A stretch of DNA of 64,000 nucleotides from Actinomadura luzonensis (GTDB lineage Bacteria > Actinomycetota > Actinomycetes > Streptosporangiales > Streptosporangiaceae): contig NZ_JAKRKC020000001.1 of assembly GCF_022664455.2 (NCBI RefSeq), positions 496,001 through 560,000 of the forward strand. The letters run 5' to 3'. The position numbers were made by a program, and so were the translations under genes. Under the pieces are notes generated by a model, which had not been told where the DNA came from, searched no databases, and saw only the letters and a program-made list of their open reading frames with translations. Below, one piece after another: positions 52,054 to 60,260 of this stretch (position 1 is its first letter; every line of letters begins with the position of its first letter).

Positions 52054-52917
52054 CTCCCGCAGGCGGGCGGCGTTGCGCTGGGAGTTGTCGGCGCAGCAGT
52101 TGTTGGTGAGCACGTGCGTGGTCGCCGCCCGCTCCGCCAGGCCGGCGATGCGCGCCGCCCACTCCCGCAGCTCCTCCTCGCCGTACAGGTAGCCGAACTT
52201 CTCCTCGATCACCCGGCTGGTCCACTTCCGCGAGTGGCCGTGCAGGCGCACCACGGCGAGGTCCGAGGTGGCGGCGAGCACGGGCGGGATCGAGGACGGG
52301 TGCCCCTGCGGCATGTCCACGCACACGTACGGCAGGTCGTGCGCGGCCAGGAAGGCGAGCGTGTCGTCGCGGTGGTCGTCGTCCATCCAGGCGGCGTTGC
52401 GGAACTCGACGCAGATCCGCATCGGCCGGCACCGGTCGCGGCAGCGCAGCAGGTAGCGCCGGTTGCTCTCCCCAGGCGGGAACCAGGGCGGGAACTGGAA
52501 CAGCAGCGCGCCCAACCGGCCCGCCTCGTGCAGCGGCGCGAGCGCGCCGAGGAACCGGTCCCACACCTCCTCGACCAGCTCCGGCGGCAGGTCGCGCGGG
52601 TAGAGCGCGCGCCCCGGGTCGCCGCCGAGCGCCTCGCGCAGGTCCTTGTGCAGCGCGGACGGCCGGGTCGGGTGCTGGGTGAGCAGGGAGAACGCCTTGA
52701 CGTTGAAGGTGAAGCCGTCGGGCGTGCGGTCGCGCCACAGCTCGGCGGTGCGCCGGGCGGGCGGGTGGTAGTACGTGGCGTCCACCTCGACCAGCGGGAA
52801 ACGGCTCGCGTAGTAGGCCAGCCTGGCCTCAGGGGTGCGGGCGTCCGGCGGGTACCAGCCGGAGGCGAGTAAGGACTTGTCCGTCCATGACGCGGTTCCG
52901 ACGAGGATCTTGCTCAT
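51988..52917 (-). CDS. DUF72 family protein
   Basis: A 309-residue TIM-barrel-like protein of DUF72: [66 protein letters not shown] and [14 protein letters not shown] are the conserved blocks. The activity is unknown; nuclease or phosphoesterase roles have been guessed. ATG 52917. Its 3' end runs 66 bases into the Cds1-like gene, so their transcripts could form an RNA duplex. Confidence 0.92.
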   Translation of the reverse strand: MSKILVGTASWTDKSLLASGWYPPDARTPEARLAYYASRFPLVEVDATYYHPPARRTAELWRDRTPDGFTFNVKAFSLLTQHPTRPSALHKDLREALGGDPGRALYPRDLPPELVEEVWDRFLGALAPLHEAGRLGALLFQFPPWFPPGESNRRYLLRCRDRCRPMRICVEFRNAAWMDDDHRDDTLAFLAAHDLPYVCVDMPQGHPSSIPPVLAATSDLAVVRLHGHSRKWTSRVIEEKFGYLYGEEELREWAARIAGLAERAATTHVLTNNCCADNSQRNAARLRELLGQPGAQLGQMRLDVEGLRR

Positions 52918-52963
52918 CCGCGCCCGCTACCCCGGCGGGCCGCGTTCTCACCGGGCACCTCGA

Positions 52964-52987
52964 TTAGGTTAGCCCTGCCTAACCTGG
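52964..52987 (+). promoter_or_regulatory. Double DtxR/IdeR iron box
   Basis: TTAGGTTAGCCCTGCCTAA (52964-52982) matches 16 of 19 bases of the IdeR consensus as I know it. A second, weaker site begins five bases on (52969-52987), as expected for two dimers. It lies 43 bases before the FecCD gene, so iron-replete repression is likely. Confidence 0.8.
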
Positions 52988-53030
52988 CATACTCCACCAG
53001 GATCAGGACGAAACGCCGAGGAGGAGCCGG

Positions 53031-54065
53031 GTGAGCGCTACCGCCGCCGCGCCGCGCCTCCTCGCCGCCCGGCGCCGCCGGCTCGGCGTCCTGGCCGCGT
53101 TGCTCGCCGCCGTCGCCGTCGCGCTCGTGCTGAGCGTCACCGTCGGCTCCAAGCCCGTGCCGCTCGCCGACGCCTGGCACGCGCTCACCGCGCCCACCGG
53201 CGCCGAGAACGACGTCGTCATCCGCTCCCTGCGCCTGCCGAGGACCGCCCTCGGCGTGCTCGCGGGCCTCGCGCTCGGCGTGGCGGGCGCGCTCATGCAG
53301 GGCCACACCCGCAACCCGCTGGCCGACCCGGGGCTGCTCGGCGTCACCCAGGGGGCCGCGTTCGCGATGGTCGCCTCCATCCTCGTGCTCGGCGTCTCCA
53401 CGCTGCCCGGCTACATCTGGTTCGGCCTGGCGGGCGCGCTGCTGGCCAGCGTGGCGGTGTTCGCGCTCGGCATGGCGGGCGGCCGGGGCGGGCCGACGCC
53501 GGTCACGCTGGCGCTGGCCGGTACCGCGGTCAGCGCCTTCCTGTACGCGCTCACCTCCACCCTCGTGCTGCTCGACGAGCAGGCCATGGACGTCTTCCGC
53601 TTCTGGCAGGCCGGCTCCGTCTCCGGCCGCGGCGCGGACGTCGTCTGGCAGGTGCTGCCGTTCGTCGCGGCCGGCCTGGTGCTGGCGATGGTCAACGCCC
53701 CGGGGCTGAACGCGCTCTCCCTCGGCGAGGACGTCGCCCGCGGCCTCGGCCAGAACCTCGCCCTGACCCGCGCGGTCGGCGTCGCCGCCGTCACCCTGCT
53801 GTCGGGCGCGGCGGTGGCCGCCTGCGGCTCGCTGGCCTTCGTCGGGCTCATCGTGCCCCACCTGGCCCGGCCGCTGTCGGGCACCGACCACCGGTGGCTG
53901 CTGCCGTACTCCGGGCTGATCGGCGTGGCGCTGCTGCTGCTCGCCGACGTGGTGGGCCGCGTCGTCGCGCCGCCCGGCGAGCTGGAGGTGGGCGTGGTGC
54001 TGGCGCTGCTCGGCGCGCCGTTCTTCGTGGTCATGGTGCGCCGCGGGAAGCCGGTGCGCCTGTGA
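53031..54065 (+). CDS. Iron-siderophore ABC permease (FecCD family), first
   Basis: A 344-residue FecCD permease with about nine helices. RLPRTALGVLAGLALGVAGA and MQGHTRNPLADPGLLGVTQG are the family signature, and GSLAFVGLIVPHLARPLSGT is the ATPase-coupling region. It imports ferric siderophore as a dimer with the next permease. GTG 53031 has GGAGGAG upstream, behind the iron box. No binding-protein gene is in the window. Confidence 0.94.
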   Translation: MSATAAAPRLLAARRRRLGVLAALLAAVAVALVLSVTVGSKPVPLADAWHALTAPTGAENDVVIRSLRLPRTALGVLAGLALGVAGALMQGHTRNPLADPGLLGVTQGAAFAMVASILVLGVSTLPGYIWFGLAGALLASVAVFALGMAGGRGGPTPVTLALAGTAVSAFLYALTSTLVLLDEQAMDVFRFWQAGSVSGRGADVVWQVLPFVAAGLVLAMVNAPGLNALSLGEDVARGLGQNLALTRAVGVAAVTLLSGAAVAACGSLAFVGLIVPHLARPLSGTDHRWLLPYSGLIGVALLLLADVVGRVVAPPGELEVGVVLALLGAPFFVVMVRRGKPVRL

Positions 54066-55111
54066 GCACGACCGCGCCGTCCCTGCGCGCCGGCGGGCTG
54101 TCCTGGCGGGTGCGCCCGCGGGCCGTCGCCGTCGTGCTCGGCGGGCTCGTCCTGCTCGGCCTCCTCATGGCCCTCGGCATGCGGCTCGGCGAGCTTCCCA
54201 TGTCGCTCGCCGAGGTGGTCTCCGGCGCCTTCGACGCGGGCAGCGCCGGCCACTTCGTCGTCATGGAGCTGCGCCTGCCGCGCGCGCTGACCGGAGCCCT
54301 GGTCGGGGCCGCGCTCGCGCTGTCCGGCGCGATCATCCAGTCCATCGCGCGCAACCCGCTGGCCAGCCCCGAGATCCTGGGCGTCACCACGGGCGCCTCC
54401 GTCGCGGTCGTGGCGGGCGTGGTCGCGACCGGCAGCGTGGTCGGCGGCGCGACCGGCCTGCTCGCCACCCTCGGCGTCCCTCTCCTCGCGCTGCTCGGCG
54501 GGCTCGCCGGCGCGGCCGTCGTGTACGCCCTGGCCTGGCGGCGCGGCCTGGACGGCTACCGCCTGGTCCTGGTCGGCATCGGCGTGGCCGCCGTCCTCAC
54601 CAACGTCAAGTTCTGGCTGCTGACCGTCGGCGACGTCAACGACACCGCCCGCGCCATGGTGTGGATCAGCGGCTCGCTGAACGGCCGCGGCTGGGAGCAC
54701 GTCGTCCCGGCCGCGCTCGCCCTGGCCGCGCTGGTGCCGGCGACGCTGCTCGGCGCCCGCTCCCTCGACGCGCTGCGCTTCGGCGACGACACCGTGACGG
54801 CGCTCGGCGTGCGCACCGGCGCGGCCCGCGCCCTGCTGATCCTGGCCGCCGTGCTGCTGGCCGCCGTGGCGACGGCCGCGGCGGGGCCGATCGCGTTCGT
54901 CGCGCTGGCCGCGCCGCAGATCGCGCTGCGCCTGGTCCGCTCCGGCCGGCCGCCGCTGCTCAGCTCGGCGGTCGTCGGAGGCGTGCTCACCACCGGCGCC
55001 GACCTGATCGCGCGGACCGCGTTCTCCCCCGTCGAGCTGCCCGTCGGCATCGTCACGGCCGTGCTGGGGGCGCCGTACCTGATCCACCTGATCTGGAGGG
55101 CCCGTAAATGA
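54062..55111 (+). CDS. Iron-siderophore ABC permease (FecCD family), second
   Basis: A 349-residue FecCD permease, start GTG 54062 overlapping the first permease by four bases. Signature [40 protein letters not shown] and [20 protein letters not shown]. It forms a heterodimer with the first permease, as FepD and FepG do. It is followed 10 bases on by the ATPase gene. Confidence 0.94.
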   Translation: MSTTAPSLRAGGLSWRVRPRAVAVVLGGLVLLGLLMALGMRLGELPMSLAEVVSGAFDAGSAGHFVVMELRLPRALTGALVGAALALSGAIIQSIARNPLASPEILGVTTGASVAVVAGVVATGSVVGGATGLLATLGVPLLALLGGLAGAAVVYALAWRRGLDGYRLVLVGIGVAAVLTNVKFWLLTVGDVNDTARAMVWISGSLNGRGWEHVVPAALALAALVPATLLGARSLDALRFGDDTVTALGVRTGAARALLILAAVLLAAVATAAAGPIAFVALAAPQIALRLVRSGRPPLLSSAVVGGVLTTGADLIARTAFSPVELPVGIVTAVLGAPYLIHLIWRARK

Positions 55112-55121
55112 GGCTGCGTCA

Positions 55122-55925
55122 ATGAGGCTGGAGGCCAGGGGCGTCACGCTGGGCTACGGCGAGCGGATCGTGGTGGACGGGCTCGACCTCGGCGTCGAGC
55201 CGGGCACCGTGACCACGATCATCGGCCCGAACGGCTGCGGCAAGTCCACGCTGCTGCGCGCCCTCGGCCGGCTGCTGCGGCCGCGGGGCGGAGAGGTGCT
55301 GCTGGACGGCAAGCGCATCGACCGCGTCCCCACCCGCGAGGTCGCCAAGGTCCTCGGCGTGCTCCCGCAGGCGCCGGCCGCCCCCGAGGGGCTGACCGTG
55401 GCCGACCTGGTCGCGCGCGGCCGGCACCCGCACCAGACGTGGTACCGGCAGTGGTCCTCCGACGACGAGGCGGCCGTCGCCGCCGCGCTCGACCTGACCG
55501 GCCTCGCGGACCTGGCCGAGCGGCCGCTGGAGGAGCTGTCGGGCGGGCAGCGGCAGCGGGCCTGGATCTCCATGGCCCTCGCCCAGGGCACGGACCTGCT
55601 GCTGCTCGACGAGCCGACCACGTTCCTGGACCTGGCGCACCAGGTGGAGGTGCTGGAGCTGGTGCGCCACCTGCACCAGGAGGCGGGCCGCACGGTCGTC
55701 ATGGTGCTGCACGACCTCAACCTGGCCGCCCGCTACGCCGACCGGCTGGTCGCCATGCGGGCCGGGAAGGTCGTCGCGGCCGGTCCGCCGCACGAGGTGC
55801 TCACCGAGGAGCTGCTGGCCACGGTGTTCGAGCTGGAGGCCAAGGTCATCCCGGATCCGGTGGCGGGGACGCCGCTGGTCGTCCCGATCCGGCCGCGCGC
55901 TCAGGCCGCAGCTCCGCCAGCCTGA
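55122..55925 (+). CDS. Iron-siderophore ABC ATPase (FepC-like)
   Basis: A 267-residue ATPase: Walker [10 protein letters not shown], signature [10 protein letters not shown], Walker [13 protein letters not shown] and switch [25 protein letters not shown] is typical of siderophore ATPases. ATG 55122 is the second of two similar contexts (AATGAGGCTG occurs twice 16 bases apart); the first gives a five-codon dead end. The gene's last 80 bases overlap the end of the converging MFS gene. Confidence 0.94.
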   Translation: MRLEARGVTLGYGERIVVDGLDLGVEPGTVTTIIGPNGCGKSTLLRALGRLLRPRGGEVLLDGKRIDRVPTREVAKVLGVLPQAPAAPEGLTVADLVARGRHPHQTWYRQWSSDDEAAVAAALDLTGLADLAERPLEELSGGQRQRAWISMALAQGTDLLLLDEPTTFLDLAHQVEVLELVRHLHQEAGRTVVMVLHDLNLAARYADRLVAMRAGKVVAAGPPHEVLTEELLATVFELEAKVIPDPVAGTPLVVPIRPRAQAAAPPA

Positions 55926-57099
55926 CCCGGCGCAGCGGCGAGCGGGCCACCGCCGCCGCGATGACCAGCCAGCTCACCCCGGCCACCGCCATCAGCGCGT
56001 ACGCGTCGCGCGACCGCGACTCGAACACCCCCGTCGCCACCGAGGCCAGCGGGATCGACAGGAACGCGATCGTCCTGGCCGTCCCGATCACCCGGCCGAG
56101 CAGGTGGTCGGGGACGAGGAGCTGCCGGACGGTCACCGTCGCCACGATGGACGTCCCGGCCGCCGCGAACTGCCCCATCCAGGCCAGCCCGATCGCCACC
56201 GGCCCGCGCGCCACCACCAGCGCCAGCATCGACAGCCCGCCCGCCGCGATCGCCCAGCAGACCACCCGGACCGGCGCGACCCGGCGGATCAGCCGGCTGC
56301 CCAGCCACGCCCCGAGCACCGCCCCCGCGCCCTGGAAGGCGTAGACGACGCCGATCTGGCCCGGCGTGAACCCGTGGTAGGAGCTCAGGTAGTACACCAG
56401 CCCGGCCAGCAGCAGCCACACGCCGAAGTTGCAGGCCAGCGCGTACAGGGCGGTGGTGAGCACCACCCGGTCGCCGCGCAGCAGGAACCGCAGGCCCTCG
56501 CGCACGTCCGCCACCAGACGCCCGCGCGCGCCGGCCGGCTGCGGCGCGGTCCTGACGAACCAGATCAGCAGCGCCGACACCAGGAACGTCGCGGCGTCCA
56601 CGTAGACCGCCGCCTGGTAGCCGAGCCCGACCACGATCGCCCCGCCCGCCACCGGGCCGATCATGTTGACCGCGTGCTCGCCCACGTGCAGCCGGGCGTT
56701 GGCCTGCGGCAGCCGCTCCACCGGCACCAGCGCGGGCACGATCGACCGGAACGCGGGCTGGTAGAGCGGGTCGACGCAGGCCAGCAGGAACGCCACCGCG
56801 TAGAGCGGCCACGTCGTCGTCACCCCGGCCGCCACGAGCCCGGCCAGCAGCACGGTGATCGCCCCGGAGAGCAGGTCGCCCGCCACCAGCAGCCGCCGCC
56901 GGTCCAGCCGGTCGGCGAGCACGCCCCCGACCATGCCGAGCGCCAGGTACGGCAGGTACTCCATGACGTAGACCAGGCCGGTGCCGAGCGCGGAGCCGGT
57001 CAGGTCGTACACCAGCAGCGGCAGGGCCAGCCGGTAGATCCAGGTGCCGAAGGAGGAGGCGAGGAAGGCGGTCAGCAGGAGCCAGTACCGGCGGCCCAC
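55846..57099 (-). CDS. MFS transporter (EntS-like group)
   Basis: A 417-residue permease with about 12 helices. [20 protein letters not shown], the [18 protein letters not shown] loop 2-3 motif and [20 protein letters not shown] fit the DHA3 subgroup, which includes enterobactin exporter EntS. Next to a siderophore importer, siderophore or xenobiotic export is plausible. Its final 26 residues are encoded antisense to the ATPase gene. It sits just past the TPR gene, four bases from its stop, so the two may be co-transcribed. Confidence 0.9.
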   Translation of the reverse strand: MGRRYWLLLTAFLASSFGTWIYRLALPLLVYDLTGSALGTGLVYVMEYLPYLALGMVGGVLADRLDRRRLLVAGDLLSGAITVLLAGLVAAGVTTTWPLYAVAFLLACVDPLYQPAFRSIVPALVPVERLPQANARLHVGEHAVNMIGPVAGGAIVVGLGYQAAVYVDAATFLVSALLIWFVRTAPQPAGARGRLVADVREGLRFLLRGDRVVLTTALYALACNFGVWLLLAGLVYYLSSYHGFTPGQIGVVYAFQGAGAVLGAWLGSRLIRRVAPVRVVCWAIAAGGLSMLALVVARGPVAIGLAWMGQFAAAGTSIVATVTVRQLLVPDHLLGRVIGTARTIAFLSIPLASVATGVFESRSRDAYALMAVAGVSWLVIAAAVARSPLRRVRLAELRPERAAGSGRPAASPPPDPG

Positions 57100-57103
57100 C
57101 CGC

Positions 57104-58780
57104 TCACACCTCGGCCAGCGCCCGCCCGACGTCCGGATCGTCCGGGGCCAGGTCCGCGGCGCGCAGCAGGTCCCGCCTGGCCCGCTCGGGCAGGCCGGCC
57201 GCCCGGTACACCACCGACCGGTTGAACAGCAGCTCCGCGCTCTCCTCCAGGGCGAGCGCGCGGCCGAGGTCGGCCAGGGCGGCGTCGTGGTCGCCGTGCG
57301 CGTGGGCCAGCTCGGCCCGGCCGGCCCACGCCGCCACCAGACCGGGGTCGGCCTCCAGAGCCAGGTCGTAGGCGGCGCGCGCCTCCCCCGGGCGGCCCTC
57401 CGCCTGCTCGACCTGGCCGAGCACGCACAGCAGGTGCGGGTCGCGCGGCGCCGCCGCCAGCCCGGCCTCCACGTCCTTCCTGGCCAGGACGTACGCGCCG
57501 GTGGCCGCGTGGATGCCGGCCCGGTTGACGTAGGCGGGGGCGAAGTCCGGGTCCAGCTCCAGCGTGTGGTCCAGGTCGGCGCGGGCGCCGGCCAGGTCGC
57601 CGGCGGCGTAGCGCAGCTCGGCGCGGTTGTAGTACGCCTCGGGGAAGGGCGGGCTCAGCCGCATGACGGCCTCGTAGTCGGCGAGCGCCTGCTCCGGCCG
57701 GCCGAGCTTGTGCAGCAGGTTGCCCCGGTCCAGGTAGTAGTCGGGGTAGCCGGGGTCGGCGGCGATGGCGCGCCCGTAGTCGGCCAGCGCCTCCTCGCCG
57801 CGGCCGGCCAGGGCGAGGAGCTGGGCGCGGTTGGCGTACAGGACCAGACGGTGGATCGGATGCTCGCCCGCGAGGCCGGTCCCGGCCAGGTCGAGGGCGC
57901 GTCCCACCAGCTCCATGGCGGCCGCGTGGCGGCCCCTGCGGACCTCGACGAGCGCCTTGCCGTTGAGGTCGAAGCCCAGGTGGAAGGCGCGCTCGCGGGG
58001 GTCGGGCAGCAGGGAGGTGATCGTGATGGCCTCGTTGACCCAGGCCAGGGCCTCCTCCGGGTCGCGCCGGGCCGGGTCGTGGTGGCGGACCAGGATCATG
58101 GCGGTGGCGTAGGCCATCGTGGCGCGGTGCCTGGGGTCGGTGACGCGGCGGCGGGCCTCGTCGTACAGGGCGCGGGCCTCGTCCTCGCGCTCGACGGCCT
58201 CCAGCGCGTTGGCGACCCGCTGCAGCAGCCGCTCCCAGGCCCCCGGGTCGTCGTCGTAGGCCATGGCGCGCAGCCGGGCCAGCCCCGACTCGGCCATGGC
58301 GTGGTGGAAGCCCTCGTCGCGGTAGCGGTCGAAGTCGTCCGGCAGGGGCCCGGCGGAAGGGGCGGACGGGCCCTCGTCCAGGCGCAGCAGGCCGGGGTCG
58401 AGCCGGCGGCGCAGCACGGCGACCAGCTCGGCGTCGGTGGGGTCGGCCTCGCCCAGGTTCGTCACGGTGACCGCGAGCCCGGACGTGCCCTCCAGCAGGT
58501 CGCGGACGAACTCCGCCAGCCCGTTGGCCAGCCTCAGCGTGCGCCGCGCGCCCGGCACCAGCACGCGCTGGGCCCGCGGCAGGTCGTCGGCCAGGGAGCG
58601 CCTGCGGGCCGGCACGAGCGGCCGCAGGGCGGGCGCCGCGGCCCTGATCTCGATGTCGTGCGCGGCCACCAGGCCGGGCCGGCTCTCCAGCGCCCGCGGG
58701 ACGAGGTGGCCGAGCAGCGCGGCGGCGAACGTGTACGGCCCGCCGAGCCGGCGGTCCGCGTCGATGACGATCGGGTTCAC
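57104..58780 (-). CDS. Tetratricopeptide-repeat protein
   Basis: A 558-residue cytoplasmic protein. The N-terminal 130 residues (DADRRLGGPYTFAAALLGHL, VTNLGEADPTDAELVAVLRR) form an alpha/beta domain shared by a family of actinobacterial TPR proteins. Residues 230-550 hold about nine TPR units such as HPIHRLVLYANRAQLLALAG and RGNLLHKLGRPEQALADYEA. GTG 58780 has a perfect GGAGGTCAC upstream. A 24-residue ORF precedes it by 54 bases on the same strand, which suggests a peptide partner. The MFS gene follows after four bases. Function unknown. Confidence 0.88.
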   Translation of the reverse strand: MNPIVIDADRRLGGPYTFAAALLGHLVPRALESRPGLVAAHDIEIRAAAPALRPLVPARRRSLADDLPRAQRVLVPGARRTLRLANGLAEFVRDLLEGTSGLAVTVTNLGEADPTDAELVAVLRRRLDPGLLRLDEGPSAPSAGPLPDDFDRYRDEGFHHAMAESGLARLRAMAYDDDPGAWERLLQRVANALEAVEREDEARALYDEARRRVTDPRHRATMAYATAMILVRHHDPARRDPEEALAWVNEAITITSLLPDPRERAFHLGFDLNGKALVEVRRGRHAAAMELVGRALDLAGTGLAGEHPIHRLVLYANRAQLLALAGRGEEALADYGRAIAADPGYPDYYLDRGNLLHKLGRPEQALADYEAVMRLSPPFPEAYYNRAELRYAAGDLAGARADLDHTLELDPDFAPAYVNRAGIHAATGAYVLARKDVEAGLAAAPRDPHLLCVLGQVEQAEGRPGEARAAYDLALEADPGLVAAWAGRAELAHAHGDHDAALADLGRALALEESAELLFNRSVVYRAAGLPERARRDLLRAADLAPDDPDVGRALAEV

Positions 58781-58834
58781 GTGACCTCCGTGCGGCCGGC
58801 GCCCCTGTGTGAGGAGGCGCCGGCGCGGTCGGAC

Positions 58835-58909
58835 TCAGCCGTTGTGCCTCGGCGCGGCCGCGGCGGTGACCTTCATGGTGCCTGGCCGGTGAACGACGAT
58901 CTTCTTCAT
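58835..58909 (-). CDS. Putative 24-residue peptide upstream of the TPR protein
   Basis: ATG 58909 to TGA 58835 encodes MKKIVVHRPGTMKVTAAAA then PRHNG. AAAGG lies 8 bases before the ATG, a usable RBS. The peptide has a positively charged start, a beta-like VVHRPGTMKV stretch and an Ala-rich end. It is far below the size that gene finders call. Its placement 54 bases upstream of the TPR gene, on the same strand, suggests a leader peptide, signalling peptide or RiPP-like precursor read by the TPR protein. I do not recognise a family. Confidence 0.5.
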   Translation of the reverse strand: MKKIVVHRPGTMKVTAAAAPRHNG

Positions 58910-59031
58910 GAGGGCGACCTTTCAGCACTGACGATCATTGATGACCGGTACATGTCAGCACAGGGAAAAGTCACCCAACAAGGGATCTTCTGGTAAGGGC
59001 TCTTACACCCTCTAATACGGTATGTCCGGAA

Positions 59032-60207
59032 TTAGTCGCCGAGGATCGCGTCCACGAACACCTCGGGGTCGAACGGCGCCAGATCGTCGGGCCCCTCACC
59101 GAGCCCCACCAGCTTGACCGGCACGCCCAGCTCCCGCTGCACGGAGATCACGATGCCGCCCTTGGCGGTGCCGTCGAGCTTGGTCAGCGCGATGCCGGTG
59201 ATGTTGACGACCTCGGCGAACACCTGGGCCTGGCGCATGCCGTTCTGGCCCGTGGTGGCGTCGAGGACGAGCAGCACCTCGTCCACCGTGGCCTTCTTCT
59301 CGATGACCCGCTTGACCTTGCCCAGCTCGTCCATCAGGCCGGTCTTGGTGTGCAGCCGGCCGGCGGTGTCGACGATGACCGTGTCGGCCTTCTCCTCCAT
59401 GCCCTTGGTCACGGCGTCGAAGGCCACCGACGCCGGGTCGGCGCCCTCGGGGCCGCGCACGGTGTCGGCCCCCACGCGCTCGCCCCACGTCTGGAGCTGG
59501 TCGGCCGCGGCGGCCCGGAAGGTGTCGGCCGCGCCGAGCACGACCTTCTTGCCGTCGCCGACGAGCGAGCGGGCCAGCTTGCCGGTGGTGGTGGTCTTGC
59601 CGGTGCCGTTGACGCCGACGACCAGCACCACCGCGGGCCGCTCGCCGTGCTTCTGCACGTGCAGGGTGCGGTCGAGGTCGGGGTTGACCTGGATGAGCAG
59701 CTGCTCGCGCAGCAGCGCCCGCACCTCCTCCGGCGTGCGGCTGCCCAGCACCTTCACCCGGGTGCGCAGCTCCTCCACCATCACCTGGGTCGGCGCGACG
59801 CCGACGTCGGCGGTGATGAGGCTCTCCTCGATCTCGTCCCACACCTCGTCGTCGAGCCGGTCGCGGGACAGCAGCTCCAGCAGGCCGCGCCCGAGCGCGC
59901 TCTGCGAGCGGGCCAGCCGCGAGCGCAGCCGCACCATCCGGCCCGCGGACGGCGGCGGCACCTCGACCTCGGGCGCGACGACCATCGGCTCCGCCGGCGG
60001 GGCGGGCGGCGGCAGCGTGGTGGTCGCGCCCTCCCGCTCCTCGCCCGCGGCGGCGGGCGGCTTCTCCGTCTCCTCCGGAATCGGGAGGGTCTCGGGCGGC
60101 TTGACCGGCGGCGCCTTGCGGCCCGGCCTGAACAGCAGGAAGAGACCGCCGGCCGCCAGCAGGGCGACGACGGCCACGATCACGATGACGCCGAGGTAAC
60201 TCTCCAC
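59032..60207 (-). CDS. ftsY: Signal recognition particle receptor FtsY
   Basis: A 391-residue SRP GTPase. An N-terminal membrane helix (LGVIVIVAVVALLAAGGLFL) and a Pro/Glu-rich acidic linker precede the NG domain: G1 GVNGTGKTTTTGKLA, DTFRAAAADQLQ, G3 VDTAGRLHTK, G4 ALTKLDGTAKGG and the closing LGEGPDDLAPFDPEVFVDA. The membrane anchor is the usual actinobacterial form. It docks SRP-ribosome complexes at the translocon. GTG 60207. It follows smc with 53 bases between. Confidence 0.97.
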   Translation of the reverse strand: MESYLGVIVIVAVVALLAAGGLFLLFRPGRKAPPVKPPETLPIPEETEKPPAAAGEEREGATTTLPPPAPPAEPMVVAPEVEVPPPSAGRMVRLRSRLARSQSALGRGLLELLSRDRLDDEVWDEIEESLITADVGVAPTQVMVEELRTRVKVLGSRTPEEVRALLREQLLIQVNPDLDRTLHVQKHGERPAVVLVVGVNGTGKTTTTGKLARSLVGDGKKVVLGAADTFRAAAADQLQTWGERVGADTVRGPEGADPASVAFDAVTKGMEEKADTVIVDTAGRLHTKTGLMDELGKVKRVIEKKATVDEVLLVLDATTGQNGMRQAQVFAEVVNITGIALTKLDGTAKGGIVISVQRELGVPVKLVGLGEGPDDLAPFDPEVFVDAILGD

Positions 60208-60260
60208 AAGATGTCAGTTTTCCAGATCGAGTGTCATGGTCACGCCCCAGGCCACACCGA

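Noticed and set aside
58921..59031. Riboswitch or strong terminator between ftsY and the small peptide ORF
   Set aside because: Only a 5-bp stem (GTAAG/CTTAC) and no conserved aptamer motif can be seen; too weak to call.
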